From Zhengitettix transpicula (Eukaryota; Arthropoda; Insecta; Orthoptera; Tetrigidae): 64,000 nucleotides of DNA. Location of the stretch: assembly GCA_037074705.1 (NCBI GenBank), contig CM073590.1, positions 225,128,246-225,192,245 of the forward strand, given 5' to 3'. The position numbers were made by a program, and so were the translations under genes. This document shows, one piece after another, positions 45,587 to 58,210 of the stretch. Below the pieces are notes generated by a model. It saw only the letters and a list, made by a program, of their open reading frames with translations, did not search any database and was not told the origin of the DNA. Within the stretch, counting starts at the first letter, position 1; the number at the start of each line of letters is the position of its first letter.

Positions 45587-47632
45587 ACAAGTTTTAATAG
45601 ATAATTGGAGACTGTTTTCAAGCAGACTCTCACAAAAAGCGAACAGTACTTTGTTAAATTGAATTTAAAAAATACTGCAGTTCAAAGATCATGATTAATT
45701 TTCTGTTACAGTTTCCCCTCCTAGGTTGAAGTTTCAGACTGTTTTATTTTGCTGCTCCGTTTTTACTATGAGTGAAACTAATATCAGAAATCGACATATG
45801 AATCCTGTGTTTAAATCTGGTATTGCTTTGTGTAAAAAATTGTACATCTGTAAAGTTGTGTTAGAAAAATCGGCCGAATGAAGATATTGCAACTAGTAGC
45901 AAACCTGATAGACTCCAGTCCGCTTTGTTGTGGAGGAAGCCGGACATCAACAATGGGAGATGCGAGTAGTTTCGGCTAAGCAGGACGACGGCAATTGTAG
46001 AAGCTACCTTGTGTAGTAAAATAATGCTTAGTCATTACGTATGTTCATTTATGAAGTGACTGAGTTAACATTCTCAGTGTAGACAATCAGGCCATCAAGC
46101 TATACCTCCAGTAATAAGTAGTAGTTTAAAATAGGTCCAAATTGTTCCATGCCCCACGAAATAATTTGCATAATTTTATCATAATTATTGCAATGCAATA
46201 AGACTTCGTTGTTATGTATAGCGTCGTTGGTTTTTACTCAATCTTTTAGTGAAATCAGTTTGGTCCAGTGTCGCTGACAAATTGAAACAACTGCCTGCAG
46301 ACATAAGTTAAGAAGTGCAGATACACACGTGTATTTATGACTAAACATTTTGGTCCCAATATGATAATCTTGCTAAATATTGATGGCCTTGTCACATAAA
46401 CAGAACATTTATGGATTTATCACGCACAATATTAATTGCTGACATTTCTCTGAACGTACAGTGATCTATTTGGCATCAGTGAACCGCATCACACAGACAA
46501 CGCAGCACATTAGTTATCCCTGAAATTGATATTCGCATTTACAGCTCTGACAGCTTGACTATCTTCTATATCACTTGGGTATACTCTCCTAGTAATATAA
46601 TTAAGTTCTATGATATTGTCTAGTAATCATGAGAATTGTTTGGAATTTATACTCAGTAAACATGCAAATTCTAATTTTCTCCGTTCTAGTAGAAATCTGG
46701 AAGAATGCGAAATATACAGTTTCCTTATACTTGAATTCAAAATATTTAAAACAACAGAAACATTATAACCGTTTACATATACACTTGCAATGTTTTTTAA
46801 TGATACTGGAACTATTTTGCACAAAATTGAATGTAACGCTTTGTGTTAAAAATAATAAAGGTTGAAAAAGCTATGAAAAGCCACATCTTCAAATGAAAAC
46901 AATTAAGTAATCATTTCCGTTGTTATTATTTAGTAAAACAATGTCTTTTTAAATATTAACATAGCATTTTTACATTAACAAATCACTTTGTTATTCTCTC
47001 ACATATTTTGATTAATCTGAATTTTCACTGACTTCTCAAATTCTGAAATGATTATTTCGTCTGTATTTGGCTGACTTTCTAATTATTAGCCAGCTTTCGG
47101 AACATCTGAAAACATTTTTAAATTAATATGGTTATAGTTGTAGAAGCTCAAATCCAAAATGTTGAAAATGGCTGCTGTAGTTGTCTCGAATTTTAATTCC
47201 CCTATTTTTCGAGTGTCCTGCCAAGAATTTTCGTTTGAATCCTTTAGATGCAACGGAACGAATTTTCAAAAGAGAAACTGGATTTAACTCATTCTGCACA
47301 ACTAAATGGAAGTTTAAAATAATTATTTTTTAATTATTTACTTTGTTGGAATGTAATATATTTTAGTCGACCGCAGCGATTAATTTCAGCACATTATTAT
47401 CTGGCAGTAATTTAAATTCTCTTTCTGTTTTATTAATTCTTTCAAGCCAATTTCAGTAACAGTGGAATTAGAACTTAAGATGATATTGTTATGAAAACCA
47501 GAAATAAATTTTCCGTACATTATTTTACTCTCTCTGAAATATTTTAACCTGATAAAATTAAATATCTCGAAAAATAGGTATCGCACGAAAATGTAAGTCC
47601 CAGATGAAAATTTAATATTTTCAAAGGTGAGT
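45583..47632. other. Nothing supported
   Basis: AT-rich with frames below 95 codons and no motif or dispersed repeat recognised. Confidence 0.55.
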
Positions 47633-48170
47633 GTAGACAGGCTATGTATAGGGTAGTCCACATAGTCGCAACTCCCCTCTTATAGCATAGGAAAGGGATT
47701 TGAAAGGGGGGATGCGGAAGGGTGGAGGAAAGTAGCCAAGGGTAAATAGGGCCCCCGGGCTATGGTTTAAGGATCCTACCCGGCATTCGCCTAAATAAAT
47801 GCAGGGAAAACCCTAGAAAAACCTGCATCAGGTAGGGCGGGCATTGGGTATTAGTCCCACGCCCTTCCGATAGCGGGAGAGGAGTTTTCTGTGGGGACGC
47901 AGCATTCCCTTCTCCGTGCCTCGACCAGTTTAGGAGGCAGCTGGGAATAGCTGGGAATAGCGAACAACTCTTACCGTATGCCCAAGGTCTGTGACCCCGG
48001 AACATACACCTCTCAAAACAGGCCGATTTGCCTCGGCATGTGGGAACCTTAGTTCAAAAAAAACCAGAGAGATGTGAGAGCATCCCCAAAGGTAGCCCCC
48101 GCCAGAGCTCTCTGGGAAGGTTCACCTGCGAGAAAACCTCTCGCAGGCTTCCTTCAGTCCCGACTATTCC
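47633..48170 (+). repeat. REP-A copy 4, near full length, first of a tandem pair
   Basis: Carries the whole unit in order: acaggcta..., ttatagcataggaaaggg, gggaaaaccctagaaaaacc, cgcccttccgatagcgggag, tgtggggacgcagcattccc, ctcgaccagtttaggaggca, ccccggaacatacacctctc, gcctcggcatgtgggaacct, agagagatgtgagagcatcc, and a tail with two ctcgcagg-type words, ending cccgactattcca. Another copy follows at once. Short frames inside are by-products. Confidence 0.92.
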
Positions 48171-48171
48171 A

Positions 48172-48676
48172 TTTTTTTTAGGGCAATAGGCTACATGAGG
48201 GTAATCCACTTAGGGCAACTCCCCTTTAATAGCATAGGAAGGAATTTGAAAGGGGGGATGCGGAAGGGTAGAGGAAGGTAGCCAAGGGTTAACTAGGGCC
48301 CCCGGGCTATATTTTAAGGATCCTACCCGGCATTCGCCTAAAGGAATGCAGGGAAAACCTTAGAAAAACCTGCATCGGGTAGGTCGGGCATTGGGTACTT
48401 GTCCCACGCCCTTCCGATAGCGGGAGAGGAGTTTGCTGTGGGGACGCAGCTTACCCCTCGCCATGCCTTGGCCTGTTTAGGAGGCAGCTGGCCGACTATT
48501 CCAATAGGAATAGCGGACAACTCTTGCCGTATGGCCAAGGTCTGCGACCCCGGAACATACACCTCTCAAAACAGACCGAGGTGCCTCGGCATGTGGGAAC
48601 CTTAGTTCAAAAAAACCAGAGAGATGTGAGAGCATCCCCAAAGGTAGCCCCCGCCAGAGCTCTTCCGACTATTCCA
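48172..48676 (+). repeat. REP-A copy 5, second of a tandem pair
   Basis: Starts with eight T and agggcaataggctacatgag, follows the unit order, and ends ttccgactattccaa. Relative to copy 4 it lacks about 60 bp of the tail after agagctc but keeps the last dozen bases, which marks the true end of the unit. The two copies differ at many sites. Confidence 0.92.
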
Positions 48677-50895
48677 ATGTGTATTTTGACATTTACACAT
48701 CCTGTCTTCCCGATACGTCTGCGGCAAAATTTTAGGTTCAGGAATTTCTATGTCCGGCTTGCTGCAGGTTTATATTCCAATAAAACAAATTATTTAATAA
48801 TTTGATGGCGGTCATCTTCACTACAATATAAATATTGCGTGACGAGTAATACTATAATTAGTAATCTAAAGTTTTTGAGTTCGTCCCCTGGTTTGTGCGA
48901 TGTGTCGTTATTACGGTTGTTCCATTTGGTATTTATTTAACACTTATTTTTGTCTGTTATTTGGATACTTATTTATCTAATTACTTTACCGGTAACTGAA
49001 ACGTTTTATATATTTTTTTAAGGATAGTTGAAAGTTTAGACGTGTATTACTCTGCTTTTGGACTGTGCCTGGTGGTCGGTTTGGGGTTGGCGACCGTGCT
49101 TCGGGGTGGAATTACAGACAGGATTCCTCAAGGACTTGGCTGTGAAAGTTGACAATGTTGAAGACGATCTCTTTCACACTTCTGTGAGGTAGATTCTTAG
49201 CGATTCAAACAGTAATTTCCGAGTTTGCGTCGGGAACGGACGAAAATTTAAGTATTTAATAGAAAGTAGCCTGCGGTGCTAATACAGTAAAACTATAAGT
49301 CAAAATTGAAATAGTAAATTCGGCGAATGGAGACAAGTAATTTTGCGACGAAATTATGGGAAAGTGCAGCGTGAAGTGATTTTGTAAAGCAGAGCAGTGG
49401 CGGTGCGTGCGTGTGTGCTCATGTGCTACAGGACAAGTAAGATTTAATTTTCTCAATTTTAAGAATCTACATAATAATTGTTTTAACACTGCGAATCTAT
49501 GCTTCGATATCGAAGAATTTAAACTCCCCGCATAGTTCTTGGTAAAGCAGCCACCTGGACAGCCGTTGCTATCCCAGCTACAGCACAGGATCTGGCGCTT
49601 TAGTCATAACTGCGTATGCGCAGTATAACTTTTCAGCTCCCCTGCGCTACCCGTAGATCTCTACAAACTCACTCATTTTCGTGCTACAAGTCTGAGAGCA
49701 CTTCAGAGCTGCTTCAGGCGACATAAACAACGAAATCGAAATAAATTTGAAGTATTCACTTATTATAAATCTTATTTTATAATAGTTAATATTTTCAAAA
49801 ATAATAATATTCGTACATTTTTGGTAAAAAAACACAATCTAAGATTATTTTAAAGAAAACTAAACCTACCGCAAGACCCTGAATTCAGAACTGCTCAATA
49901 GCTTGTTCCGAAAATTAACTGTATTTAAAATATTTAACGAAAGTATATTTCGGGTTAGAAATGCTAAAATATTCTGCGTTTAAAAATTATACTCTATTGT
50001 AAATTATGCAGTCTGAATTAGAAATGTAGCATATTACGTGCAGGGTCAGAGTGTTGGTATCACTATCACTCATATAGTTTTATTATTTTACATAGTTATC
50101 CTCGTAAAAATCGGTTAAAAAAGTCACAAACTGCCACTGGGACCAGCAGTGAAACAGAAAATTTTCGATGCCTGCTTTCGAAATACGTAATCCGGTCTGA
50201 TGATATGAGAACGCTCGTACTACAAGTGGCAAATTAAACGAGGCTCTTTCTTTTATTCTCGGGCTTTACAACTTCCTGCAACGCATTATTCTTGGACAAT
50301 TTTTCTGGTCTCAACTGAGAATCCTTCACGGATTTCCTGTGAAAAGCAGCTTACAAAATAATTGGTGTTGTCTTTCAATATGCCCAAATATTTACGTTGC
50401 CGTAATATTCTGGAACGAAGTTAGTTTGGGATAGGTTAAGTGTTATTACGGGTGGTTGGAGCGTGCACAGAGAGAAAAAGTATTGTGCTGTTCAGAAAAT
50501 TATTTTAGAGGTTTCCTTGCTCTGATTATGGGTGGGAACGTGGGAAGCCTGTAAAAAAAAACAAATTTTGTGCCTGCCCGAGAACGAAACGCTTCATAAA
50601 CAGAATTCTTGTTGATGAAAACGGAAAATATTAAACGTCTGTGTTAAAAGTTTACTAATTATTTAATGAAGTAACCTTCTTTATATATATATTTTTTACC
50701 AATTTGATTGTTTTTCTTAACTCAAATATTAATTTAATATAAGTCACATTTGATTACTTCATTTCAATGTAAAAAAGAATTAATTACGTACGGAAGTATT
50801 ACAAGAAATTCGGAGGATGATTGATCTGCATGTAGAAGACTTGAATTTCGCGAGGAAATCGAAGAAGTAAATGTAATCAAGATTTGACTGATTAG
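48677..50895. other. Nothing firmly supported
   Basis: A G-rich stretch at about 49060-49430 ends in a GTAAGA donor-like site (49439) after a run of purine-rich sequence. It might be an untranslated first exon but shows no open frame or core promoter. The rest is AT-rich. Confidence 0.4.
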
Positions 50896-51342
50896 TAGAT
50901 GAAGCCATGTCAAGCTAGCAATATCCACCAAAAAGTCAAAGAATTTCAAGCAATAAAAATCGACCCCACAGCCACCCGAAGAGACCAGGTAGTAATATCA
51001 AGAATCAGAACTGAACATTCAAAGATGACACACCTCCACATGATCAACAATAGCCCTCCACCTTATTGTGAGCTATGCAAGTCCCCAATAGTTATTAAAA
51101 TATAATAAGTGAATGTTCAAAATACGATCAAGAAAGAAAACAGCTACTAGACAGTAAAAACATCAGTGAAGTGCTTCACGCAACAGAATACCAAATACTA
51201 ATAATTACATACCTGAAAATTATAAATCTTTACTGTGAAATATAAAGAACCTATAATAATTAATCTAAAATAAATACGTGTATTAAGTAGTCGCTAATGA
51301 CCTAGAAGTTGATGCGACTTAAAATAAAATAAATTAAAAAAA
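50896..51342 (+). mobile_element. 3' end of a LINE with a post-RNase-H C-terminal domain
   Basis: A frame from about 50896 reads KVKEFQAIKIDPTATRRDQV, then VISRIRTEHSKMTHLHMI and PPPYCELCKSPI. After a frameshift near 51098 it reads ECSKYDQERKQLL and LKIINLYCEI, then stop at 51241-51243. The R-x-x-Q-V-V-I-S-R-I-R-T-x-H pattern followed by C-x-x-C and ECxKY is the typical C-terminus of I/LOA/Jockey-type LINEs, after the RNase H domain. The 3' untranslated region ends in cctagaagttgatgcgactt followed by A-rich aaaataaaataaatt. The insertion is heavily 5'-truncated and inactive. Confidence 0.8.
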
Positions 51343-52245
51343 TTCACCACTATAACAATGCGGGAACGCACTTTAAGTCCTATGGAATAAGATACATTTT
51401 TTTAATTTATTCATTTCTATAAATCTGTCATAAAAGTGACATTTAGTTATTGTTTTGACATACAGATTAAAAATCATGGAGAAAAACTTTCCATTGAAAC
51501 ATTTTAAAAATTAAAACCAAATGTTTGTAGAGTGTAACATCCCAAACTGCCATCATGTAACACTCCACCACTGTGCCCATGTAACCTTCCAGCAGTTGGA
51601 AATGGGAAGTCCAGATAGATCGTTCACCAACCGAGCTATACCTCCGTTAGCTCACCTGGCTACCGATCTAGAGGATAAAGGAAGAATTAAGAACAGGAAA
51701 TAGGAAAGTCAGTAACGTGAGGGTTCGGGTTCAACTAATTGAACATAGGCGTAGTGGTTGGTGTTTCGCTGCACTTCAGTCAAATAAGAGTTGATGAAGA
51801 ATAAAGAGATTTAATAGTTAGAAATAAAATAAAGTAAGACAAACTGGCGGATAGCACCAGGAGCCACCGACCCTTCTGGAGGTTGGATCACGACTCTCGT
51901 TCCCAAGAAGCTCTGAACAATTCGAAGACTCCTTTCCCCCTCCCTGATGATTTTAAGTCTCCAATGAGAACTCTTACAGGGTGGAAGATTTCTGCTGCCG
52001 TTTGCATGTCTGCATAAGGCACTTAAAATGCTGACTTCATTAGACGCAGCGTTTTCACAGCTGCCTAGGCGGAAGGGGTGAAGATTTATGTTGTGGTGCG
52101 TATCGTTACTCACTATATCTAAAGTGATGTCTTTAACTGCATCAGCGTTCTTGCAGCTGCGCCCTTTTAGGTCCGCTATGCTGAAGAGACGTTATGATAA
52201 GAGGGCACGTGTAGACTATTATGTTACAAGAGTTTACGTGGATCT
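51343..52245. other. Mostly unclassified; possible SINE piece inside
   Basis: Apart from the SINE-like segment at 51620-51740, a stretch of more balanced composition (51840-52200) has overlapping short frames but no recognised motif. Confidence 0.4.
51620..51740 (+). repeat. Possible tRNA-derived SINE fragment
   Basis: gttcaccaaccgagctatac and tagctcacctggctaccg resemble an RNA polymerase III A-box region (one mismatch to TRGCNNAGYNGG), and gaggataaagg is followed about 60 bp later by ggttcgggttcaac, a weak B-box. The word ggctaccgatctagagg is in the style of insect tRNA-like SINEs. Spacing is longer than in a tRNA and no edges were defined. Confidence 0.3.
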
Positions 52246-53541
52246 TTTTTTTTAAAAAATCAATAGGCTTAAATCTTTTGAGCCTAGGCTCTTCGTCATC
52301 CGAGTTTAACAGATATTTTACAAGTTTGTTTGGATGAACACCAGGACTTGGTTACGTATCTCTTCAGTAACCGTGGATAGTCCCAAGTCTTCATTACTTG
52401 ATTACTTCATTCGGTACAAACCGTGGGGCGTTTACCAACGATCGCAGTACTTTTGATTGGAACCTCTTTATAATATCGATGTTGGCTCTGCTAGCTTTGC
52501 CCCAAAGCTGTATCCCATATGACCAGATTGGCCGGATAGTTGTTTTTTAAAATAGTATTTTACTTTCCATTGAAAGGATTGACTTCAGGCCCATGAACCA
52601 ATACATTTTCTGGAATTTTAGGCCCAATTGTTTTCGTTTTGTGAATTTGTGTTCCTCCATGTAAGGCGCCTATCTAGGAGCATTCCCAGGTACTTACCGT
52701 GAGGTATTGGTTTGTCATTTAGGACTACAGTACGACAAGTACGTCTTCTAGTTGTGAATGTTACATTGGTTGATTTAGATTCATTTATATGAATGCGCCA
52801 CTTTTAAAACCACTGTGGGATGATAGTATCGCTGTATCACCAGTGAATGTAGCAACTGTGGTACTTGATGAGACTGGAAGATCTGCAGTAAACATGAGAT
52901 ACAACAGCGGCCCCAGCACGCTTCCTTGGGGGACGCCGGCTCTGATAGGAAATAGCGATGGAGTTTGCGTCTCTATACCCTACAAAAAAAGTGTCTGTCT
53001 GTAAGATATGACTTCAGTATTTCGAAATAATCGGAGGGTAATACCTTTTTGATTTTAAATAACAAGCCATCAGGCCAGACCTGCACAATATCGAGAAAAA
53101 CAATATTCTTTATCTTGGAAGCTCTTCATAATTCTGTCTACTATTCTATGGACTTGCTCTATTGCGGAGTGGTTTTGGTGAAATCAGAACTGGTGATTAG
53201 GAATACTGTTATTTTCCTTAATTATGGGTGTTAGTTTATGAAGAAGTAATTTTTTTTAAAAATTTTTGGATAGGATTGGTAATAGGCTGATTGGTCTGTA
53301 TGATGACAACTCTGCTTTAGATTTTCCAGGCTTATGAATCATGATGATTGTAGCAACTTTCCACTGCTCGTATTACCGCATTATATGATTGGGTAATATA
53401 CTTGAATCCTTTCTCTGGCAATTCTTTAAGAACTTTACCCGTGATTAGATCATAACCTGGTAATTTACGGGGATTTAAACTTGTCACAATTGTATTCACT
53501 TGTATTAAAGTGTTTGATCGGTAGATAAGAGTTGAAAACAT
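52246..53541 (-). pseudogene. Jockey-type LINE reverse transcriptase, broken
   Basis: Read on the - strand with frame changes: RKLPGYDLITGKVLKELPE (about 53480), HKPGKSKAELSSYRPISLLP (about 53330), SIPNHQF and HSAIEQVHRIVDRIM (about 53170), [15 protein letters not shown] (about 52930, the RT motif before the catalytic strand), [13 protein letters not shown] in place of the usual F-A-D-D-T-A-I-L (about 52830), and YGIQLWGKASRANIDIIKRF (about 52500). It ends in a basic RLKRFKPID-like tail and a short A-run at 52262-52246. These blocks are typical of Jockey-clade ORF2. The catalytic FADD has changed to FTGD, and many stops and shifts are present. ORF1 and the endonuclease are absent. Confidence 0.85.
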
Positions 53542-55154
53542 AATTTTTTTTAATTGGAGTGGTCACTACAAGTGCAATAATGAATTTAAAAACTACAATT
53601 AGTACGAGTACAGCTTAGCACATGTGAATATTCATGATACTAACTTTGCAGCCCAGCTACAGCAATTATATTATCAACCTAATCAGGTAAAAATAAACTC
53701 TTCCTTGGTGCCCCCCCCCCTTGACATTTACCTTTGTTTGGAAGAGATTCAGCCTGTGGGATATATTTTTCTATCGTTCCTTTAAAAAGTTTTGATCATA
53801 GTGCGGCAAGTCCTAACGACAATGTTTCAGAGAGACGAGTTTAGGTTGATCAATTGACTGGATGTCCCTGTTCCAAAAATATGGCCGTCTTATGAGTTGC
53901 GAGTGCACACTTTCAAAACATTCTAAGAATTGAAAGTTTTTATTTCACGTCTGTTATGAATTAATAAAGAAATTTATGACTTTTTACAGATATTGAAATT
54001 TTGGTAACTTAAACGGTAACAACTTTTCGATAGTTATTCGGACCTTATTCAGGTTTTCATCCTGTAAAGGTGATATTTACACATAGTTAAATTTAGAGAT
54101 TAATTGTGCAAATTAAACAAAGGCAAAAGAATGTAGACAAAAACAAACAACGTAACCAAATAATTGTAATGGCTTAGCACCAAAAAACAAATAACATATA
54201 ACAAAAATTCTCTAAATTTAGAAAAGATGATACGATTATGTATCAAAACGTTGTTACTTTCTAAATTAAAAGGTCATTAATTGCTTTATTAATTCTTAGA
54301 ATCGTTTCAATACAGTAGTAATATTATTTGAGCCTTTGTTTTTTAACGATGAGGGCAGGTTTTGAGTGGTTGTTTCCCTGTGAGACAGTCGCAAAACACG
54401 GACTGACATACAATTTATAAGATTCTTGTTACGTCAAATCATTACACGTTTATAAGTTGCAATGTATGGAAATCTGATAGTATTTGTTATTTCCTAATAA
54501 TTGTGTTTATATTTTTATAACGAATTCGTTAAAGCCTGCTCAATATATTTTGGAATTCTCAGCGTCGGGAGTCAAGTTGATTTATATTAAATACAATATT
54601 CACGATGCTAATCGGAGACCAATATCAAACACGTAGACAGTGAGTAGCTACGCCACTAATTATTCACATAGTCGTAGCTGAAGAAAGTTCTGTTTTTTGC
54701 ATATGAGGGTTGATATTCAATGATAAACGAATCAATGCATAAACTCTTATCGTTACGCAAACAACGTTCGATAGCGGTGGACTGAAAACTAATGGAACTG
54801 TGTAGTCTGATGTTTTTGCAACAGTATTACCAACTGTCGAAGAACAATCCTGTTATAAATGTTACATGTTTGATCAGATGTACTACAGTACACATTCGTT
54901 ACTTAAATACAGATTTCATCCCACCTTTATAAAAATGGATCTGTCATCATGATTGGGAGATATTGCAGGAATCTCACTGCCGTTGATCTGAGTGCATAGT
55001 GTGGCTGGAGTTGCTGACGTAGTTGGAGTGGCTGCCGTGGCCAGAGTAGCTGGAGTGGCTTCAATGTTCGGAATGAGGGTGTCCATTTGCGCTTGCTGGT
55101 TCTGAGTCATCGTAGAAGCAGGTTAATTATTGTTGCACAAATACAGATATTATT
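53542..55154. other. Nothing supported
   Basis: A poly-C run lies near 53708-53718. Short frames only, including a low-complexity Ala/Thr-rich one at 54916-55110 (-) built from imperfect gctggagtggct repeats. Confidence 0.5.
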
Positions 55155-55158
55155 ATAT

Positions 55159-56163
55159 TGTAATGCCAATTAATTAGGCCATTAATTGTTTGGACATAAA
55201 ATTTGAATTGTTTGAGAAATTCATTACAGCGGCCTGATCGAACAAAGCGACAATGGAAAAGCAAGCTCAGCCGCTTTTGTTGAAAAGTCAAAATGGCGTA
55301 TGCGCGCTCAAACTCGAGAGAGAACTAGCAGTTCAGTTCGCGGAAAAACATCGTGAGGAGCAGAACAAGTAATATAACTGTTAGTTGGTGGTAGGACATC
55401 TCAGAAGACGGAAAAAATAATAATAGAGCAGAGACTAGTCGTCGTTAAAGTATTATTAAACAAAGTTGAGAATTTAACACAACATTCACAGAAGTATTAC
55501 CTCGTAAATATCGCTAAGTAAAAGCAGTTTACGTCTCCAGCCAGCCAGGAAAGGAAGTCAGCAGTTTACGTCTATAGCCAGCCGGAATAGTAAAGTTGCA
55601 GTTTAAGTCCAAAGCGGTAAAAGACTAACAAATATACGAATAATAGGATTCGTATAAGGCGAGCAGACATCAGATAGCTGACATTCAGGAGGATCATCCG
55701 AGTTCCTGTTAGCCTATCAATTTTGACTTCAATAGTGTAACATCTGTGAGTCGACTTTTAGAATCAGTGCATAATTTTGCAATAGTGTACTTCCAAAACC
55801 AAAAGAATGCTGGTACCAGCTGGACAGATGTAAGTAACAAAACCAAACTAATGATTAATTGTAAACGTAATTAAAGGATAGAGTCATATTTCATTCTCTT
55901 TTAATTTGTCAATCAAAGTTAATTTCTTTTCTTTTTAATTTATTTCTATCGACATATTGTTAGGTAAATGTGATCTGTTTGTTAATAAGATTTTAAAATC
56001 AATTTGTTGTGTCCATTATCAAACCCAATGAAGGCTCTGAGAAATTAATGTTTTAAATTGTAATTGTTTTGAGTTAGAAGCCACAAAATGAAAATAAATA
56101 ATTTTATGTAATAAATTTTAGTAATTTTTCTATTTAATTAACCCCTCATTATTGATTATTACA
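55159..56163 (+). mobile_element. LTR-T1 solo element, full length (1005 bp)
   Basis: Starts TGTAATGCCAATTAATTAGG and ends GATTATTACA, with ATAT at 55155-55158 and 56164-56167. Promoter-like block at about 55290-55308; donor-like GTAAGT at 55830-55835; tcaaacccaatgaagg at about 56018. The gcagtttacgtct...agccagcc segment is duplicated inside (about 55525-55585), unlike in other copies. Confidence 0.85.
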
Positions 56164-56167
56164 ATAT

Positions 56168-56783
56168 ATATGTTCAGGTTACGTGGTGGAGGATTAGTTG
56201 CGTGACGGATTTCCTTCACCATTAGCACATATCGTTCTGCTTGTTCATTTGTAGACTGATGATATAATTTGTCACCTTTTTACCTACTATCTCGTAAGAA
56301 AATTTTGAATGCCACGGGAGTAAATTGTGTACCGTTATGACATCAACAGGTTACAGAAAAGTTCGTCCAAGCAGGCGATTGTCACCGTTGCTATTCTCGA
56401 GTGTGTTGTTTTCGCAACTAACCGATTTCTGCAAGCGACCACAATCACGAAAAGTTTTTTTTACCTTCGATTGCTTCTGCGTGTTTGGTGTGAACTCGTT
56501 CCCAAATCTGCGTCTTTCCGGGGATTTTCATGCACCGTCTCATATGCCTAAATTCTCTCCCTCTTCGTCACCTGTCAAGATTACAGTGGTACCATCATTG
56601 ACCAATGGATGAACGAAAAGCCTTTTGAAGTAGATATTGAATTCCGTTATCCATTCCCTGCCCAGAAGGCTATTCCAAAGATGCTTTTGAGTTTTGTCAA
56701 CTGACAAGTGCAGTTGTGTCGCTCCAAGCTCTTCGCACCTGACGAAAGAGACGAGGATTCCAGAAACATAGTGTGGTATTTAT
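56168..56783. other. Unclassified stretch leading into REP-D
   Basis: Balanced composition with broken frames. The last part (about 56740-56783) is the left half of a REP-D copy: cacctgacgaa, ttccagaaac, gtgtggtat. Confidence 0.45.
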
Positions 56784-57540
56784 TGTAGTAATTACTATAA
56801 AATACAACTTATTTAAAACAAAGCATCACGTTGAGGTTCCAATTGATGAATTAATTACTTTTAAATGATCAGCAAATTAAAATTTAATGATTGGATTTTA
56901 ACTAAAAATCAATTTTTTGAGTATACAAATAGATTAATTGATTTAAACAAATTTATTCAAGTTATATTACATATTAAAACTTGACAATATAAAACGGCTG
57001 GATCTCAGGGCCGACTACCGTACCTTCAATAAAGAATATTTATGTTAAACAATTAAATTTACAAATTTATTAAAGCATTAATTTAAACAATCAGTACAAT
57101 ATTAAAATATAAAATATGAAATCCAAAATCTGAAGTCGGAAATATGACGATAAGATATCAATTCCTGGCGGGTTTACAGATAATAAGTTGTGCAGTTTTA
57201 CCTTAAAGTTTTGTTGTGCCAATGAATGGGCTCGTGCACGATTGTTATTAATACTTTAAATACAGACCATTATACACAGAATTTAATAGGCAACACTGTC
57301 TGCTTTCCAAGATTACTCACAACACTTGCTTTGCTGTTCTCTCCATCAATATCTACTACCATTCTCAAAGTTTGGTTATTTGCCGGATGCAATAACCTGG
57401 CTTCCAATAATTGAATGGAATAATTTAAGCAGGCATTATTGCCCCATATTCTTGTACGCAAATCGTGTGGTTACGCCGCCAACAATGCAAGACCAAAATT
57501 TTTGTTTATTAATTAATTATATTTCATTTTAATTACTACA
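56784..57540. mobile_element. LTR-like insertion (757 bp) with TTAT target duplications
   Basis: Starts TGTAGTAATT and ends AATTACTACA, a 10-bp perfect inverted pair, between TTAT at 56780-56783 and 57541-57544. It interrupts REP-D: the left flank ends gtgtggtat-TTAT and the right flank resumes TTAT-attatcac, exactly what the uninterrupted copy at 20485-20503 predicts with one TTAT. Ends resemble LTR-T1, especially the copy at 44687-45541, and a tctcaggg word suggests distant kinship in - orientation. No coding capacity. Confidence 0.85.
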
Positions 57541-57544
57541 TTAT

Positions 57545-58210
57545 ATTATCACTTTTTTTGTCTGAATTAGTTAACTTTTTTCTTTCTTAATTTCAATCAT
57601 ATGTAAATTTTTTCATTTTATTATATTTGTTAACAACTTGCATATAAAGCTAATTATACAATGTCACACGCATTCCAACCATTGATCTTTTTCTCCGGCA
57701 AGAAAGGATAGCCTTCAGGTCAAATTATTGGCCCTTTTTCTATCAATCCTCAGCGGCCACGGCGCCGTATTTTGAGCGATCTTTCAATTAGACGTCCTCG
57801 TCCATTCCTTACCGCTGAGCAAGCAGGTATAAAGTTTCTGAAGAGCAACTTTATTGATTAAATAAACAGTCTTGGTTTTAACATTGAGTGAATGTAATAC
57901 AAGTTTAATGTATCAGGCAGAGCGATAACGCCTGAAGAATTGCTTTTAAATGTTGATTTAAGAAATTATTCACGATTCCGGCCAACATCATATATTATTT
58001 AACATCAATTTTAGAAGTAATATTACTACGCTTCTACAGAGAGAGGAGGGATTTCGTAATAGTCGTCTTTAGGAATCAGCGAGGCAAATGCGAAGTTTGT
58101 ATTTCACCAGTGGGTTTGATTTGCCGCTGGTGTATATGAATATTTTTTCCCTCTCACAGGAAAATTTAAAATGGTAAAACACATAAATAGTGAATATATT
58201 GAGTAAAATC
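57545..58210. other. Nothing supported
   Basis: The first ~20 bp are the right half of REP-D. A GC-richer patch near 57740-57830 shows no motif. Confidence 0.5.

Noticed and set aside
48399..48805. Short frames inside REP-A copies
   Set aside because: They recur with every copy, are broken differently in each, and show no conserved protein; they arise from the GC-rich repeat itself.
54916..55110. Ala/Thr-rich - strand frame
   Set aside because: Made of imperfect short repeats in the DNA; low-complexity translation, no supporting signals.
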